Of a stretch of DNA of 64,000 nt, positions 1 to 12,251 are shown one piece after another. The position numbers and the translations under genes were made by a program. Each line of letters opens with the position of its first letter. Within the stretch, counting starts at the first letter, position 1. The notes below the pieces were generated by a model. The model had not been told where the DNA came from and did no database searches. It worked only from the letters and a program-made list of their open reading frames with translations. Origin of the DNA: Bagarius yarrelli (Eukaryota; Chordata; Actinopteri; Siluriformes; Sisoridae); assembly GCA_005784505.1 (NCBI GenBank), contig VCAZ01000032.1, positions 1,413,071-1,477,070 on the forward strand, in the 5' to 3' direction.

Positions 1-291
1 TCAGGGGGGACGGCTCATGTTAGATGTTTTGAGGAGAAAGTCAGGGAAGCCAGATTGTGCTGGTTTGTATATATACAGAGGAGGGATAGTGAATATATTG
101 GTAGGAGGATGTTAGAAATGAAGCTACCAGGGAGAAGACCAAAGAGGAGGTATATGAATGTGATAAACGAGGGCATGAAGTTAGTGGGTGTACGTGAAGA
201 GGATGTAGAGAATAGGGTTAGGTGGGGACAGATGATTCACTGTGGCAACCCCTAAAAGGGAACAGCCGAAAGCAGAAGTAGAAAAAGATGG
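1..291 (+). mobile_element. 3' tail of a LINE reverse-transcriptase ORF (degenerate fragment)
   Basis: An open stretch at 55-255 ends in a pattern rich in R, G, E and D (ELPGRRPKRR-like run, then 'GVREEDVENRVRW' and 'MIHCGNP'). From memory this pattern is typical of the extreme C-terminus of fish non-LTR retrotransposon polyproteins, where the RT ends with R-W-x-x-x-I-H-C-G-D-P. The fragment runs off the left edge, so its 5' extent is unknown. The frame before position 55 is broken, and the A-rich sequence after the stop suits a retrotransposon 3' end. It lies in the presumed first intron of hmcn1 and is not a host gene. Confidence 0.55.
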
Positions 292-1954
292 AAATCATTC
301 AGCACATGGTTACAAAGCCCCGCCCCCTTCAATCAAACGCCTGTCCAAACACAACCCAGCCGTCTGGACTGCACTTTTTCATGCTTAGACTACTTGTTTG
401 ATCCCAACATCTCTCCCAGCATCAGTTAAGTCTCTAACCCCCAAACACACTCTTGCTATTTGTTCTGTATTTGTATTGATACAGCAAAGTTTCCCCCCAC
501 CCCCAGCACACTCTTACTCCCAGCAGTTCATCAGAGAGACCTCTATCCACAGCAGAACCCCCAAAGTCTCCAAACAGCACACCCCCTCTTCCGGCCATGG
601 GGCAGTTTACTGAGTAAACACAATAGGCTAAGGTCAGCGATTTAAAAACAGCCAAAACAAACAGCTTTCGCTTCCTGATCACGGCATGGGACGGAGAAAA
701 GGCGCATGTCCTTTTTTTTTTTTTGTTTAACGACTTTTAACGTCGGCACTTGAGCTCTAAACACAGTGCTTTATCTCTTTACAGCTGGACCTCAGAATGA
801 GGACTAAATGCGCTGAACACTCCACGCCAAACAACTGTGTATGAATGCATTAACTTGAATAGTGACATCACCAGACACCATACAGACAATCTGCATTAAA
901 AGTATAAAGAACTGAAGATGCAGTTTTAGTACTATGATGCAGCACATCTGGAAAGCCGATTAAACTCTGCCTGGTCTCTCTGAGAGTCTTTTACTTGCAC
1001 ATCTTTCTCGTTCCGTTACACTGGCTAGCAGGCTGCAGCTTGTAACCGGATCCTGTGCGCATCTTGAAAACGGATGGAAAACCGATTTGGCGTGTGATGT
1101 TATGAGGCTTGTCGTGTCAGAGGCTGAGCCCCTGAACTGATCCCTTGTATATTAGAATTAAAATGAAGGCTTTTACGTTTTACCTCATGCAGTGTGGATG
1201 TACCGTCGTGTGTAACTAAGCATCGAATCAGACTTTGAAATCTGAGGACTGGGATTTTTCTATTTATTTGCATTTTGTTTCCTCAAAGATGGTCTGCTTC
1301 CTTACACCACAAACATTCCACATATGTCTGCTGTTTTTGGTTAACATGGTCTGATCTCTATAAAATGCCCAAATCAAAGATTTTTGTCTGTCTTAATATT
1401 TATATAACTAGTCTTCATAGATACATCATCATCATCATCACTTTCTATACTGTAAGCTATAAATAAGCGCAAAGACTTGGACTCAGACAGGTTTTTTCCA
1501 GACCAGACCGTGCTGCTTTCCTGTCGACGTTCCTTGACACCTCCATAAAACCTCTGCTTGTTTCACACATTGTAAAGAAACCCAAACGTCTCACCCAGAC
1601 CAGCGTGCATTGTTTATTTACCACCTACAGCGTCCAATTCGATGGAACCTTCATTGACAAGCTAAGTTCACCTTCAGTGTTAACAAGAAGAAGGCAAGAA
1701 GTACATGAAGACCACATTTCTTTTTTTTTATTCTGTATCTACTAAAAAAAGGAAAAGAAAATAATGTCATGAGTGCGGAAACATCTGGATGTTGCCTAAA
1801 AAAATTTACAGCTGGAAAGGCATGCAGGAGCTAGTGTAAGGATTTAGGTGTTAATTCAGCGGTAGGGTGTTTTGTCGGAGTGTCAGCAAACTGCGACATC
1901 TGTCGCACCTCTGGCACTGAGACAGATGCGCGTTTTAGCCACCTCGTTTAAAAG
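292..1954. other. Presumed hmcn1 intron 1 sequence, no gene seen
   Basis: No convincing exon, RNA gene or complete repeat was found here. The short open frames lack recognisable domains and are flanked by no matched splice signals. Given the minus-strand hmcn1 exon at 2173-2419, this stretch should be the start of its first intron. Confidence 0.5.
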
Positions 1955-2032
1955 TTAAACTTTTTCTATCTGGCAGAGAAAAGCTGAATTATATTTTAAA
2001 TAGTTGATAAATAACAGTTTAAGAAGTCGATA

Positions 2033-2033
<1 letters not shown>

Positions 2034-2116
<83 letters not shown>

Positions 2117-2118
2117 AC

Positions 2119-2155
<37 letters not shown>
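2034..2155. repeat. Compound (TG)n(AG)n microsatellite
   Basis: A run of TG units passes directly into about 60 AG dinucleotides, with one short interruption around 2112-2119. It lies only about 18 bases beyond the hmcn1 exon 1 donor, so the intron starts almost at once with CT/CA dinucleotides on the transcribed strand. Confidence 0.95.
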
Positions 2156-2159
<4 letters not shown>

Positions 2160-2172
2160 AGGAGGTATTTAC

Positions 2173-2419
2173 CCGGGTCGTGGAAAGGCACAAGGGCGAA
2201 GTTATAAAGCGGCCGCTTCGGGCGGCTGAGGGACGTCTCCAAAATTTTCGAGGCTCCTTCAATAACTTGAACCAAGTCGTCATACATGGACCCTGTGACA
2301 TCGAAGACGAAAGCTAAAGTCGAAGCTCCTTGTGGAATCTGTTCTGCAGATTCCTGTGCAGAAGACAAAACTGCTAAAAACACCATCTGAACCAGCACCA
2401 AACCCAACAAGCGACCCAT
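2173..2419 (-). CDS. hmcn1: Hemicentin-1, first coding exon only (signal peptide and start of VWA domain)
   Basis: Hemicentin-1 is a giant secreted extracellular-matrix protein (VWA, many Ig repeats, EGF modules). Only its first coding exon is here. It encodes 82 residues plus one base: a hydrophobic signal peptide (about residues 1-22), then a stretch nearly identical to remembered vertebrate HMCN1, including GASTLAFVFDVTGSMYDDLV and a second block ending NFALVPFHDP. The D-x-T-G-S motif at residues 40-44 is the family's MIDAS-like metal site. The donor after CCG-G at 2173 (GTAAAT) fits the phase-1 break expected before the next family residue, E. I chose the ATG at 2419; an in-frame ATG at 2428 adds three residues. 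The remaining exons lie left of the window. A second related gene, hmcn2, is less likely from the sequence match and the ivns1abp neighbourhood. Confidence 0.9.
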
Positions 2420-2645
2420 TGCGCACAAGTTCTCGAGTTTGTTTTACTGTTTTGTTTCGTTTCAACAAAAATGCATTTGGAAGACAATATCGAAATATTT
2501 CACGACAAAAAATGTTAGAACTGAAGCTCCAGAGGTTTTTCTTTCCTCCTCCTCCGGAGCTCTGAATGTAACTGCGCTCTTTCGGACCAGCTGCTTAAGG
2601 ACAACAGGCAGCAGCGCGCAAATTAATGAAGCAAAGCTGCACTCT

Positions 2646-2651
2646 GATTGG
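2646..2651 (-). promoter_or_regulatory. Inverted CCAAT box upstream of hmcn1
   Basis: GATTGG on the plus strand reads CCAATC toward hmcn1. It sits about 230 bases upstream of the ATG in a locally GC-richer patch. The placement suits a core promoter, but no TATA box or mapped start supports it. Confidence 0.35.
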
Positions 2652-3110
2652 CCAGAGCGGGTTTTCAGGGTTGGGTTTCATACTCAACTGCACGTGTAGA
2701 CGCAAAATGATGTATGTGTGACAATTTAAAAAAAACATTGTACTGATATTTTATTTTAACAACTCATTTTTGGGGAATAAAATTGTTATTTTTTTCATCC
2801 TATTAAAAATAAAAACTAAAATTACAAACATGTTGATTTTTTTTTTTGCTGTGATCTATTAAATAAACTTTATTTATCCACGCCTGACATCCCCTCCCCC
2901 ATTTTCTGCAAGGTTTACTAAGGCATTTTTATAGATATAGATTTGTCCACAAAATGCTGTTTGTTTTAGCAATGGATTCTTCCAGAAACAGGTGTAGCTA
3001 TATTGAGATTGAATGACACTTTAATGGTGTGCACAGGTGGACTCCACCATTCCACCAATATGTGACTTGTCATGGCAACTGGTTGTACCAGGGATAATTT
3101 AGCAGTTTCA

Positions 3111-3422
3111 CATCATTCATCATTCATTTATTCACTTCAATACCCGCTTATTTTCTAATTCGGGGTCACAGGGAGATTATCCCAGCCGTCTCTGAAAGGG
3201 TGAAAGGCAGGATGGGGACACCCTGGACAGGTCGCCATTCCATCACAGGGCCACACACACACTCACACTTACTTCTATGGCCAATTTAGAATCACTAATT
3301 AATCTAACATACATGTTTTTGGACTGTGGAAGTAAACTCACACAAGCACAGGGAGAACATGCAAACTCCACACAGAAATACCCCTGCCCAGACCCTCTTG
3401 CTGTGAGGCAACAGTGCGTTAC
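3111..3422 (-). repeat. Teleost dispersed repeat (CACAGGGCCACACACAC / TGCAAACTCCACACAGAAA type)
   Basis: It contains the block 'ACCCTGGACAGGTCGCCA', then 'CAATTTAGAATCACTAATTAA', 'GGAGAACATGCAAACTCCACA' and a C-rich head. The same ordered blocks recur at 8401-8705 (opposite strand) and 58437-58748, so this is one family. The head of the better copies resembles a tRNA-like start, which suggests a SINE or SINE-like element. Confidence 0.8.
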
Positions 3423-4390
3423 AGTTCCATTAAAATAAACATTATGCACCCAAAGGTTATATAAATTCTGGTCTTCTGATGTGAACTGATGGTGAATTTA
3501 TTTAGCTATGTTAGCCATTCTTGTTGCCTTCTGCCTGACAGCCCTGCACGTTGTTAGCTTCATGAACTGGCCTATATTTACGGTGTGTGTGATAGCCAGG
3601 AAAATGCCAACGAACGCACAAATTATGCAATCAAAAGAAATAATATCGATCACGCCAAAACAAATTAAAACTAAAGTAACGGGTCTGGTTTAAAAATGGA
3701 ACAAGTAAAAGTACTGATACTAGAAAAATCCCTTTGTTACCTGACTACAGAATGAGAAGAACTTTTATAACACATACATTCTTTTATTATTATTATTGTT
3801 ATGCAATTATGTTCAAAATCTCACAACAGTTGTAAAAGTTAAAAGGAGTATATAAAAACCAACAAAATATTTATGCTGGGGTAAGATAAATAAATCAACA
3901 TTTTATTACCAAATTAAAGTAACAAAGTCGTTTTAGCTGTTCTGTATCTAATACTGTGTACAACACTAACGCATTGGTTGTAATCATTATACCAGGAGAC
4001 GCGCCAACTTTAGTTTTAATTTTAAAAACTTATCTTTACTCTGTCGCCACCTCCTGGGCATAAAGAAAATTGCAGCCTTACATCCGCGGCGGAGGATTTA
4101 TGAATAACATTTTTTTGAATAACATTATGTAGTTCATACTTTTATTTATTTTACAAAATATTTATACTTTCAAAATAACAGATAGCTTAGCAGAAGTTAT
4201 TAAAAATATATAAATATAAGTTTAAAAAGTAAATATTTACCTTATATAAATTCTGCTTTGGTGCTGCAAGGATAAAAAAAACAAGATTACATCTCATTTG
4301 AGATTTTTATAGCGCTGATCAACGTCAAAGTGTCTGTGATGTCCAATCAAATCAAAGTAGGCGGGGTTTGTAGTCACAGGCGTTAAAAGA

Positions 4391-4540
4391 TTTACATATA
4401 TCTCTTTTATAGAACTGAGGAATTGGGGGTTGAGGGCCTTGCTCAGGAACCCAGCAGGGGTGGCTTGATGATGCTGGAAATCGAACCCCAGTCTTTCTGG
4501 TATCAGTTCAACACTTTAACCACTAAGTAACGACTTCTCC
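4391..4540 (-). repeat. tRNA-derived SINE, family 1
   Basis: On the minus strand it reads as the tRNA-like head (GTGGTTAAAGTGTTGAACT..., then GGGTTCGA-type B box) followed by CCTGAGCAAGGCCC. The same order of motifs recurs in more than a dozen places in this window. Confidence 0.75.
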
Positions 4541-5004
4541 TTATCAAAAGGGAAGGGGTCGATTGCAGTCTTTACCCCCCTAGGGTTCTGATCGTCTTGG
4601 CTGTGCAAATGTTGCACATTTTATAGATACTCTGATGCGACTGTGATTAAATAATGATGTGTGGTAATGAAAATGTCTTTGTAGACTTAATTTAATCTGT
4701 CATGATTAGCTGTAATATTAAATGCAGAATTCAATCATATACGTCATAGAAAAGTAGGAAAAAATAAATAAAAAAAATAAATAACTATATGGTTTAAGTA
4801 GTTATTTAGTAAAATAATTTGCAGGAAATGAATTCAAACAGGTTATTTTCATCACTTTAATAATTTAATCTTTTTTGTTGACTGGATTGCTCTGAAGGCG
4901 TTAGACATAGAATGCGAACAGGAAGATGGTATTAGCTTTGTGTATAAAACATTTTTTACTCAAAATTTTACTAGAAAATATTTGAACTGGATTTTGGAAA
5001 TGTG

Positions 5005-5190
5005 GGTCAAGATCGGCCGTACCTACATTTGATTTCTGGCCCGTGTCTCTGCCAAACCCGGGTCATGTTTGGCCCACATATTGTATACCAGTGCCAGATG
5101 AATGCCAGCTGTGCCAGATGCTTTCCAAGTCTGGGCCAAATTTATTTGAGGACTGGGATGTCCTCCATGTTAACGGCGATCCTACGTGTG
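5005..5190. repeat. GGCC-rich teleost repeat with internal near-repeats
   Basis: Short variants of TCTGGCCC / TTTGGCCCACAT / CTGTGCCAGATG recur several times. The texture matches a known kind of teleost low-complexity tandem repeat. Open frames here follow from this composition and are not genes. Confidence 0.4.
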
Positions 5191-6460
5191 GGTCAGGAAA
5201 ATTTAAATCTTCTCTGGAGAACATGCCTGTGAACCCCTCTAACAATCTCCATCATGGGACCTCTGTATTTATAATAACGCACAGGCCTAAAGAAAAAGAA
5301 ATAAACTATGATTTATCTCTGTAAATTAAAGCACATTGAATTTTTTTTTTACATATACCAGCTTATGTGCTCATATTTATATATATATAAAGCTAATATA
5401 GAAGTAAATAAGCTGGCTAAATAAAACGTAATTGTTGATATGTTTTATTTCAAAAACCTCCAAACTTATAATTTATATATTCACAGGTTTAAAACATGTT
5501 TATAAACGTTATAAACTAAAATATCCCGAAATATCCCGAGATTTTTTTATAAGCCACAAATCGCTGCTGCAGGTCGTCCAGATGAACACCAGAGGGCGCC
5601 ATTGCACAAGTAAAATATCACGTACTGCGTCTCACTGTTCCTTTGATTAAGTACACACCTCGAGGGCGTACAGCAAACCTAGAAATGCTAATTAATTATA
5701 AGAAAGAATAATAATAATAACTTAAACAGAATATCGAGTTTGACCATAATTAATACACCCTCCAGCCCCAAACAGTGATAGATATAAAAATCTCACTAGG
5801 AAATTATGCAAATGTTTAATTTTCTAATAAATATACTTCAGATACTTAAAAATGGACAAATGTTTTTGCTGATCTCACGATGAAGCCAAATCCCAGTATC
5901 TTTATACTGATTTAAATAAAGATTTTTTCGAATTGCAAATTAAGCTTTTAATTTTAACCTCAGGAAATAGCTGACGGGAGGCCTTCTCGCTACATATGCC
6001 ATTTAGATTTGTTTGGGTTTACACATTTTCAGCATGTGGAACTCCAGTGGTGTTTCTCCTGGGATGTGTTGATACAGGTGTGTAGCTTTGTCTTTATTTG
6101 CCAGAAGTGATGAGACAGGATTGGGACAGGCAGTTTATTTTGGAAAGACGCATTCTTTTGGCTTTGGCAAGCAGTTGAACCGAAGCCTGGGAGTTTATTT
6201 AAATGCATGGCATAGCAGACACTGTCAATTCTTCTTGGTATTAAATAGGATTTTTGATGTCTTATTATAATTGTGAAGTAATGTATATAATGTAAACGGT
6301 TGTTGTAATATTTATTCCTATTGTTTGTGTGTTGAGCAACAATCTCTTACCCTGTTTAAGACAGTAAATCTTTAGAATTAAATAGAAATGTCCTCATTTA
6401 CCTCCTCTTCCTTCTCCCTTTAACACAAAATGCAAAATCTCAACCCAACCTCTACATTCT

Positions 6461-6592
6461 ACAGCAGACGTCCTTATCCAGAGCAACTTACATTTATCTC
6501 TTCTATACAACTAAGCAATTGGGGACCTTGCTCAGGGGCACAACACATGGGAATCGAACCCTGATCCTCCAGTTAGCAGTCCAACTCTTGCT
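6461..6592 (-). repeat. tRNA-derived SINE, family 1, truncated
   Basis: It has the 3'-tail block GCAGACGTCCTTATCCAGAGCAAC and the conserved CAATTGGGG...CTTGCTCAGGGGC block of this family. The tRNA-like head is incomplete. Confidence 0.75.
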
Positions 6593-6656
6593 ATTTTTAC
6601 TGATAACACTAGTGTTGTGGTTGTGTATTGCAGAATGTCGATAGTATATTTAAATT

Positions 6657-6820
6657 TCTGGCATTAAGCCGACGCCCTTATCCAGAGAGATCACATTTAT
6701 ACAACTGAGCAATTGAGGGCCTCAGGGGCTCAGCGGTGGTAAGTCGGTGGTGCTGGGAATCAAACCCACAATCTTCTGCCTAGTAGTCCAACGCCTTAAC
6801 TACTGCACTACCACTTCTCT
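6657..6820 (-). repeat. tRNA-derived SINE, family 1
   Basis: The L2-like tail 'GACGCCCTTATCCAGAGAG', middle block and tRNA-like head are all recognisable. It lies 65 bases from the previous copy in the same orientation, so the two are either separate insertions or a local duplication. Confidence 0.8.
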
Positions 6821-7089
6821 AGCTCTAACCTTAACCTACAGTACAACCCGAAAAAAAACAATCAATTTTATCTCAATCTTATCTTCAATCATAATTTTAT
6901 CTCCGGCATGTAATTACATTTAAATCATGTGACATTATGCAAATAACTCGACGGCTATTTTGATAGATAACTAATGTTACTCTATAGATAAATGCTTTTG
7001 TTTGCCTGTACTATCAAACACACCCGTGTTTTAACCACAAAAGATTTGTTTGATTTAAAAAAAATAGCAAATAAGAACTTAAGAGATAC

Positions 7090-7180
7090 AGAGATACAGA
7101 GAATTCGGCCGGCACCGTGGTGTGGTGGGTTGGGGCGCTGTGGTGTGGTGGGTTGGTTCTTTGAAGCTCTCTGTATCTCT
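7090..7180. repeat. Short inverted repeat enclosing a duplicated GTGGTGTGGTGGGTTGG unit
   Basis: AGAGATACAGAGA at 7090-7102 is perfectly complementary to TCTCTGTATCTCT at 7168-7180. Inside, the block GTGGTGTGGTGGGTTGG occurs twice in tandem. The family was not recognised. Confidence 0.6.
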
Positions 7181-8400
7181 CTTTTTTGAATAGATGTTTT
7201 ATTTAGGGATTTTTTTTGCCTTTATTGATAGGAGAAAGAGGGATACAATCTCTATCTTCCCATTTTATCCCTCTGTTCTATCAAAAAACCCCAAAAAATG
7301 CCCCAAAAAATGTCTTTAAAAACAGTGATAAGGAGAATTTGAGCTCCAAAGAGAAACCCAACAGTTGCTGTGACTCCGTTTTGGAACGTGTGAAGGTGTC
7401 ACATGCTGCTTTTGCTTTGCAGACACTGATACGCTGTCATAATGGTTTTGATTTGCTTACTTGGTCACGAATCGTGGCTCACACGGGGCAGCACGGGGTC
7501 AAAGTCAAAATTGCCAAATTAGAGGGCCAAAACAAAACAGCATGTGCTTCACACCTCTTGAACGACTGGAACAAAAAAAGATATAAAGTTGTTATTTAAG
7601 CATTTTTGTAGGTAAGCCTGGGACTTTCTATTATTTTAGAACACTATAAAAAGTTCAGGGCACTGTGTCCCTTTTTGCAGCCCCACTTCCTGCTTCCTTG
7701 GTAACAAAGTACAATTATCCAAGAATTTTCCACACTTGATATTGAGCAATTGTCTCAGTTAAGTATTGACTTTGCATTTTCTTCACTAATTCATGGACAC
7801 GGTGACCTTCAGCCACAAAAACAAGCGTCACAAACACTCGCTCTTGCCAAGTTGCATACCGTATCCTACTCACAATAAAGGTGCTGCTCTTTTACAAATA
7901 TATAATTCATTGAATTTAATCCTTCCCTTTTTTCTGCACCCAATCCCTATACGAGCCTGCTTTGTGTTTTAGCACAAGGCATCTGCATGGGCCAGCGCGT
8001 CTGCACAAAACACGCCGGACACGACACACACACGCCATTCCATCGCGCATGAATCAGTGCTTATAAATTTATAATGATGACTTGTTAAAGAGAAACAGAA
8101 ATGAAATACGAGAAAAGGCACAACCAGCATTTACGACTAAGGAGCATGTGGTAAGACTGGTTTATATCGGCTGGGGGGGTTAAGAAACAGTCTAAACAGC
8201 TTTAATGCATCTTTGCTTGTATTGGGACAAAAAATGCATTTGACTGTCTGCTTATTAAAACAGATGACAGACTGACCTTATATAAAGTATATAATAAAAT
8301 TAAATGTACACAAGGGTTTGCAAAGCACAAGAATAATCTTTAAATAATACACATGGATGTGAGTAAAAATATAGCAAACATGGCAACATAAATAGGCAGA

Positions 8401-8705
8401 GGGCAGTACGGTGGCTTAGTAGTTAGCAGGGGTACTCCTGTGTGGAGTTTGCATGTTCCCCCTGTGCTTGCATGGGTTTACTCCGGGTTCTCCTGTTTCC
8501 TCCCACATTCTATATACATGTATGTTAGATTCATTGGTGGTTCTAAGTTATCCATCGGAGTGAGTGTGTGGCCCTGTGATGGACTGGCGACCTGTCCAGG
8601 GTGTCCCCCTCCTGCCCTTTCACCCTTTCAGAGACAGCTGAGACTCGAATTAGGGAATAAGCCGGTATAGAAGATAATTGAATTCATAAATGAATGAATA
8701 AATAG
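8401..8705 (+). repeat. Teleost dispersed repeat (same family as 3111-3422)
   Basis: A nearly complete copy: head GGCAGTACGGTGGCTTAGTAG, then GTGTGGAGTTTGCATGTTC, the TGTCCAGGGTGTCCCCC block and an A-rich tail of repeated GAATGAATAAAT. The 36-codon-scale open frames inside are by-products of the repeat. Confidence 0.85.
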
Positions 8706-9208
8706 AAATACAGACATATGTTACAGAAATATATTATATAATGAAAAGTCTTTCCCTTCTGTCGTTCCAAACCTGCAAACCTTTTTTTCATCTTTAATGT
8801 TAAATATTGCTGATGAAATCTGACGTCTTTCTGACCCTCCCATAGACACTACCAGGTTTAAGCCTGAGAGAAGTACCAAAATGATTAACAAAAGTAGTCC
8901 ATGTGACATTAGGACTACTAATAGTATTATTACTAAGCAATGAGAATACTTTATTTGCACAAAGAAAACAATTTCAGCTTTGCTGCCTCAATTTGTTAAC
9001 GAGATTTCCATGAGCTCAGATTCTAAGTTAGTTGATGTTAGCCAGTTAGCTGATTTTAGCGTGAAAATATAGTAATTTATATGTGTATTTCTTATCATCA
9101 AAAAAAATCTCAAAAATCCTGTCAGATTAGTTTATGGTAGCCAGTTAGCTCTCATTAGCAAGATAAGGAACTTTATCAGTTTCACATTGAAAACATTTTT
9201 GGGAAAAA

Positions 9209-9253
9209 CTTATACAAGCTAACTGTCTGTGTTAGCCAGTTAGCTTGTATAAG
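9209..9253. repeat. Perfect 17-bp hairpin
   Basis: CTTATACAAGCTAACTG at 9209-9225 pairs without mismatch with CAGTTAGCTTGTATAAG at 9237-9253 across an 11-base loop. Nearby (9030-9160) the related motif TAGCCAGTTAGCT occurs twice more, so the hairpin grew from a locally repeated motif. Confidence 0.85.
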
Positions 9254-10507
9254 CAGTAATAATTGGGATCTCATTTAAACATGACAAAAAATTAACATTA
9301 ACATGACTGTCTGAGGTAAAATAGTGTCAGTACAAAAGTGGAAATTGTTTAGTGTTAGTTATAAAAAAAGGAAAAAAAGAGTCAGTCACTCTTTATATAA
9401 ACACAGACATACAGTATAAGAAAACTACAAAGCACCACAAACAGGATCAATAACATTACGCTACGTAGCTTAGCCTTGAGGCACTGAAAATCAAAACAAG
9501 CCTCTACTAATCACAGAGACTCATGTGAACAGATTGTTTAGACTAAAGCCTGGCATTGATTCCCAGGCTGTGGCTGGCACCATGCTCATCTCTGTGTCTC
9601 CGTCTGACATGCCAAACAGGAACGGCGTGTCCGTGAGAACAGCTTTTACTGACCCACAACTTTCGGGAACAACAAGTGTTTCCAAAGACCTGAACTCACA
9701 CTGATAAAGAGACACAAAGGGATTAATTAGCGATGCCCTGAGAATTGTCCTCGTTAATTTTCTTGTTTGCATTGGCAAAACTGTATTTTTTTCATATTTA
9801 ATAATTTCACCACAGTGTTGATGAGTTCTCGCTTCTGATTGGTCAAAAAAAAAAAACTAGTTTTGGGCGTACAAATTACCTAGAAATCAACAATATATCA
9901 CATAGACAGACTTTTAATCAAGTGTTTTTGTGCCTGCCGTGGGTTGCTTATCAGAAGATCAGAATTTAAGCGCTAGTCAGACAAGTTGCCACTGTTGGGC
10001 CCTTAAGAAACACCCCTAGCCTACCCCACTTTAAGGGTTTTGTACCATGATTTGAGCCAAATGTGTAATATGGGCAATAATAAAGGGCTTCTTCTTCCAG
10101 ATTGAAGGACAAAAATAGACATTTATAGGGTAAAGAAAGATGTTTACAGCTGCTAGAACATCAACAATAACAGTAAATGTGTATGTGTGTGTGTGTTGTG
10201 TGAGGAAATGAGGCGTGTCTGGGGGTGTGGTTTCATGTTCAAGCCTGCACGGACTCGTGTGTACGTGCAGGTACACTTGGGCAAAGTGCACATTTTGTTC
10301 ACTTGTATTGTTATTGAAGCAAAACTACATTTCAAACCCCTTTAATCTGAGGCTGTTGTGAGCTCGACGTCACCTATTGTGTCACCTGCAACGAGTAAAT
10401 CTTTAAGTTATCGCAATGGGGCATATTAAATATACACATATTGTACATATTCGCTTGCATATCATGCCAAGACAGATGTTAGAAAGACTAACATGGGATT
10501 AACATAA

Positions 10508-10610
10508 GTAGGGATGCACTGATACCATTTTTTTAACACAGGGTATCGATATTGTTTCCTGGTACTCGCCAATACCAATACCGATACCTGTGTTTTTTGG
10601 GGGATGTGGG
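10508..10610 (+). repeat. Teleost 'GGGATGCACTGATACC' repeat fragment
   Basis: Alternating GATACC / GGTATCGATA / CCAATACCGATACC motifs form a self-complementary stretch. From memory this pattern belongs to a common fish DNA-transposon-derived repeat. Only part of it is present. Confidence 0.45.
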
Positions 10611-11675
10611 ATTATTTGTATGGCTCTCTGGTTATCTCTTGTCAAATAGTCCTTAAATAATCCCTGAATAATTTTAGTTTAGTTTTAGTTTAATTTTAGT
10701 AGAGAGTCGTGTGTGTTTTATTCCAAAAATTTTAAGATAAGAAATTGATTTAATAGGACAACAATCAATTATTTGTTTAAAAACTCGTACCTCTGTATTG
10801 TTCTAGAACAATAAGATTTACTGTAAATTACTTTAAAAAACGTTTAACTTTAATTTACTATATTGTCATATCGAAATTCAAGGTAAACTGGAAGGATACA
10901 GATATAAAACAATAATTCATAAGTAAAATAAAATACATCTAATCCAAAGAGTACGTTTATCTGATTTTTTTATTCCAGGGGATTAGGGGCCTTGCTCGGG
11001 GACCCAGATTTCACAATTTGGAAAACGTTTCAAATCAACCAAAACAGAACCTTGAAAAAACATTCTCAGAACATAAATGTGTTGGCTGGGATACAGACCC
11101 AGTAGTAAAATTAGAGGAACTTATCCCAGGACACTTGGGTGCGACTGCCAGATGTCTCGTTAGCGGCACGGTCAGTATTGTGAACTGAGATCCAGGCCAA
11201 CGCAACTCGCATTGTGCTCCTTGTGTCCGCTTACAATCATCCGTTTCCTATTGTAACCAAATTATTATGTAACACACACACAAACAAACACACACAGATT
11301 TTCACCTCTGAGAACTGAGGAAGTGGAAACTGTCTGAGGGCTCTGATGTGAAAGCTTGTGACTGTGAGAAACATCATAGCTATCCTGTGAACTTATTGTG
11401 CTGTCCACATTAACCGTACATTAAAACCACAGTTACAAATACAGTCATTTTTACAGCATCTCTATTTTTAGTAACAATTTTTTTGTAACAACTACGGCTC
11501 CAGCCTTCCAGTTTGTTTTAATTAAAGCAAAAGAACATTTTTTTCTTCTAAGATACAGATGTTGAAGATCTTTTTCTTCAGGGTCTTCATTGGTGTCAGA
11601 TGCTGCTGCTCCTAAGGCCTGATCAAAAATTTACAGATGTGATGATGAGAACAGATCCAGTTATGTTTTCTAACA

Positions 11676-12090
11676 GGCAGTGGTGGGTGATGCATTTGGC
11701 ACCTGGGCCTTCAGTGAGGACTTACCCGACTGATACACCTCTTAATACCACCACTATATACCATTACAGAGAGAGAGAGATAACATATTGATGTTATATT
11801 AATATTAAGATAAATATTGGTTCTGAACTGCTCCAGATGTTGTATGTGGTACAGTTGTGGTTGTAGTGCAGAGGTTTGGAGTCTTAACCAGGTTTCTTGC
11901 TTTAATAAAAATGGTGTTCGCTCTCAGTATGTGAAATATCTCTTTGTCTGTAATTCCACATCGTGTTATATTGCGTTTTTCTTTAGTATTGATGGTTTAT
12001 ATAATTGTGACGTGATAGTGGCGGTATTAAGAGGTGTATCAGTCGGGTTAATCCACACTGAAGGTCCAGGTACCGAATGCACTGCCCGCC
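11676..12090. mobile_element. Palindromic MITE with about 80-bp terminal inverted repeats
   Basis: The left arm 11676-11756 (starting GGCAGTGGTGGGTGATGCAT) is repeated in inverted form at 12014-12090, ending TGCACTGCCCGCC. The arms share an uninterrupted 26-bp match (11724-11749 with 12023-12048), and most of the remaining arm also pairs. The AT-rich centre has no transposase frame, so this is a non-autonomous DNA transposon. I do not recognise the superfamily with certainty. Confidence 0.8.
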
Positions 12091-12251
12091 AATGATTATA
12101 GTTGTATTTTTATGTTAGTGGTTAAAGACAAGGTTTTGTAACCCAAAATTGGGTGATAATTTTCGATATTGTGCTTTCGATATGTGCACCATTAAATTTT
12201 TTTTACATCAGTTGGGATAAAATAGTTTTGCCATCATTGTCCTCAAAAGGT

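Noticed and set aside
2004..2207. Arg-Glu repeat protein on the plus strand
   Set aside because: Translation of the AG microsatellite.
7216..7599. 127-codon plus-strand open frame
   Set aside because: No recognisable domain, starts in a region of small inverted repeats, and has no splice or promoter context; probably chance.
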